Source: Mallotus nudiflorus (Eukaryota > Streptophyta > Magnoliopsida > Malpighiales > Euphorbiaceae). From it: DNA of 64,000 nt. The notes under the pieces were generated by a model. It was not told the origin of the DNA, searched no databases, and saw only the letters and a program-made list of their open reading frames with translations. How positions within the stretch are numbered: the stretch's first letter is position 1; every line of letters starts with the position of its first letter. Where the stretch lies: assembly GCA_947683625.1 (NCBI GenBank), contig CANTUR010000243.1, positions 682,001 to 746,000 on the forward strand, written 5' to 3'. Positions 62,305 to 64,000 of this stretch are shown here, one piece after another. A program made the translations under genes and the position numbers.

Positions 62305-63283
62305 GAAAAAAAGTCTAAATATGACCCTAATGTTTAATTCAATTCTTATTTTTACACTTTATGTTTTTTGAAATCCAATTATGATCCTAAAATTCACAAA
62401 TTTAGTGCATTTAAACATTATATTTAATGATGTTAAATTTTTCAGCTAGAATCAAGAGGCAATGTCTAAAAATGACCCTCATATTTACTCCAACTCTCAT
62501 TCTTCCAATTTTGTTTTTTATTTGGAAAAAAAAAAAATTTAATATGTTAAATTTTAATTTTACTTTAAATTTTAAGAATAAATTATTTAAGTTTCTAATT
62601 TTAATTATTTTATAAAATTTAATAATTTTTTTTTATTTCAATACATATACACTAAGATATAATTTAAACTAATGATTACATTTTAGTATTTTTATATATC
62701 CTATCATTTTATTAAAAAATTAATTACTTCAATATTTATTATTGATTTTAGCTGCCAATTTTTTTATATTTTCCTATTATTCTAGTAGTACAAAAAATAA
62801 CTACAGATTAAAATAAAATCATAGAGTATAAATAAAATAAATATTTATAATTAAAGTATAATGTATGTGTTTTATACCACCTAAAAAATTATAATAAATA
62901 TAAAAACTATTCAACCATTTAGCATTAGAAAATAATTTATGCTTTTATATTTTAATTAATAATTTTAATTTAATTTTAAAAAAATTAAAACTTGAAGCTC
63001 AAATAATTTATTTTTAAAATTTAAAATAAAAATAAAATAATAAAATATTAAATTTAATTTTTTTCTTCAATTAAAAACATGAAGTGTCAAAATAAGATTT
63101 GGGGTAAACACAAGGGTCATTTTTGAACATTGTCCCTTCTAATGGAAAAATTTAACTCTCTTAAATTTGGTGTTTAAATGCATCATATTTGAAAATTTTA
63201 GGATCGTAATTGGACTTCAAAAAATATAAAGTACCAAAGTGAGAATTGAGGTAAACAATAGAGTCATATTTAGACCTTTTCTC
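62305..63283. mobile_element. Terminal-inverted-repeat element (MITE-like), 0.98 kb
   Basis: The left arm from 62,305 ('gaaaaaaagtctaaatatga') and the inverted right arm ending at 63,283 ('gagaaaaggtctaaatatga') match over about 190 bases, including the shared 'ccaatta(t/c)gatcctaaaatt' and 'caatgt(c/t)(t/c)aaaaatgaccct'. Flanks are 'aaattttaa' (62,296-62,304) and 'taattttaa' (63,284-63,292), 8 of 9 identical, fitting a 9-bp duplication. The interior is noncoding and extremely AT-rich. The size suits a non-autonomous Mutator-like element. Confidence 0.75.
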
Positions 63284-64000
63284 TAATTTTAAAATTTCAG
63301 TTTTTTTTATTTAATTTGGTTCGGTTCGATGAAAAAAAACCCCTCAAAACTATCCAAACTGACTGAATTCATACCTCTATTTTTGACTCCTATATTTTAA
63401 TTTTTTTTGTCATTTTATCTTCATATTTTTATTTTATCACATTGCAATCTTATATTTTTGTTTTATATTATCTTGCATTCTTATTTGAGGGAATAAAATA
63501 ATTTTACAATTTTCAATTGAATTCTTATAATTTTTATTTTTAACTAATTAATTCTTTAAAGTTATTAAAATAATTCAACTAAATTTATAAAAAATTAAAA
63601 TTATATACTTTTCAACCTTCTCTTCAACTAAATTTATAAAATAAAATTAAAATTATATACTTTTCAACCTTTTCTTATCTATTGAGATGTCAGTTTTTTT
63701 CAAATAAATTTATAATACGAAGAATATATAATTTTTTTTTAAAAATTATAAAGATATTATATGATGAAATAAGTATATTTTAATTGTTTAGTAAATTTTT
63801 ATATAATTAATAAAAAGCTATTTAATAAATGAAATACTAATGAAAATGTATAATATTTGTTAAAAAAATAAATTATAATATGGGAGATACTAAAGGAAAA
63901 ATGACAAAGTAAAATTGTTGCGTAAAAGTAAAATTTATAATTTGAGATGAGACGCTAATCGCAAAAAAATTCCAATGTTGATAGAGCCCTTAGAGTTACC
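63284..64000. other. AT-rich intergenic stretch to the window end
   Basis: No gene recognised. Two adjacent near-copies of about 70 bases lie at 63,570-63,630 and 63,620-63,690 (both 'caactaaatttataaa.a..aaaattatatacttttcaacctt'). Confidence 0.5.

Overview
The window is nuclear DNA of a flowering plant, almost certainly a eudicot. It is strongly AT-rich, its genes have GT-AG introns, and it carries plant-type copia, gypsy and LINE remnants and many AT microsatellites. I cannot name the species. No bacterial, organellar or CRISPR features are visible.

Only two intact protein genes are supported, both on the minus strand. One is a four-exon HD-ZIP class II transcription factor very like Arabidopsis HAT14 (33,204-34,749). 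The other is a single-coding-exon C3HC4 RING-finger protein of 432 aa (59,646-60,944), probably with a 5'UTR intron. A third gene, a LEA-like protein on the plus strand (38,492-39,106), has an in-frame LINE-derived C-terminus and is probably a truncated or chimeric gene. A small frameshifted exon-like fragment of an unrecognised host gene lies at 10,447-10,738.

Most of the rest is layered transposable elements. 1-4,250: an LTR-like fragment, a degenerate LINE (ORF1 DUF4283 plus endonuclease) and a gypsy gag remnant, the last two on the minus strand. 4,250-10,400: AT-rich sequence with microsatellites and no callable gene. 10,900-17,340: a tandem pair of roughly 1.6 kb AT-rich repeats, the first split by a 3.26 kb solo LTR (12,660-15,917) flanked by CTAAT. 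17,471-27,608: a decayed Sirevirus-like copia element flanked by GGTTA, with protease, integrase, reverse transcriptase, RNase H and an env-like ORF. Its 5' LTR tail and most of gag are replaced by a piece of another repeat family. 27,614-29,400: probable reverse-oriented LTR material. 29,960-31,660: a second degenerate LINE.

32,000-41,600 is the most gene-like part (HAT14-like, LEA-like). 41,737-45,509 is a large inverted repeat with arms of about 1.05 kb; its loop is related to the repeats at 1-530 and 18,411-19,525. 47,432-51,552 looks like an old Mutator-like element with a 9-bp target duplication TATGAAATA; inside are 101-bp and 205-bp tandem repeats and a decayed tRNA-Ala-like sequence. 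Two smaller terminal-inverted-repeat elements lie at 57,752-59,055 and 62,305-63,283, on either side of the RING gene.

The genes do not form a pathway. The window reads as sparse genes in repeat-rich DNA. I found no convincing novel system. The most unusual items are the LEA-LINE in-frame chimera, the perfect 46-nt hairpin that duplicates the TATA region of one LTR, the exon-like repeats beside a tRNA relic, and the large foldback structure.
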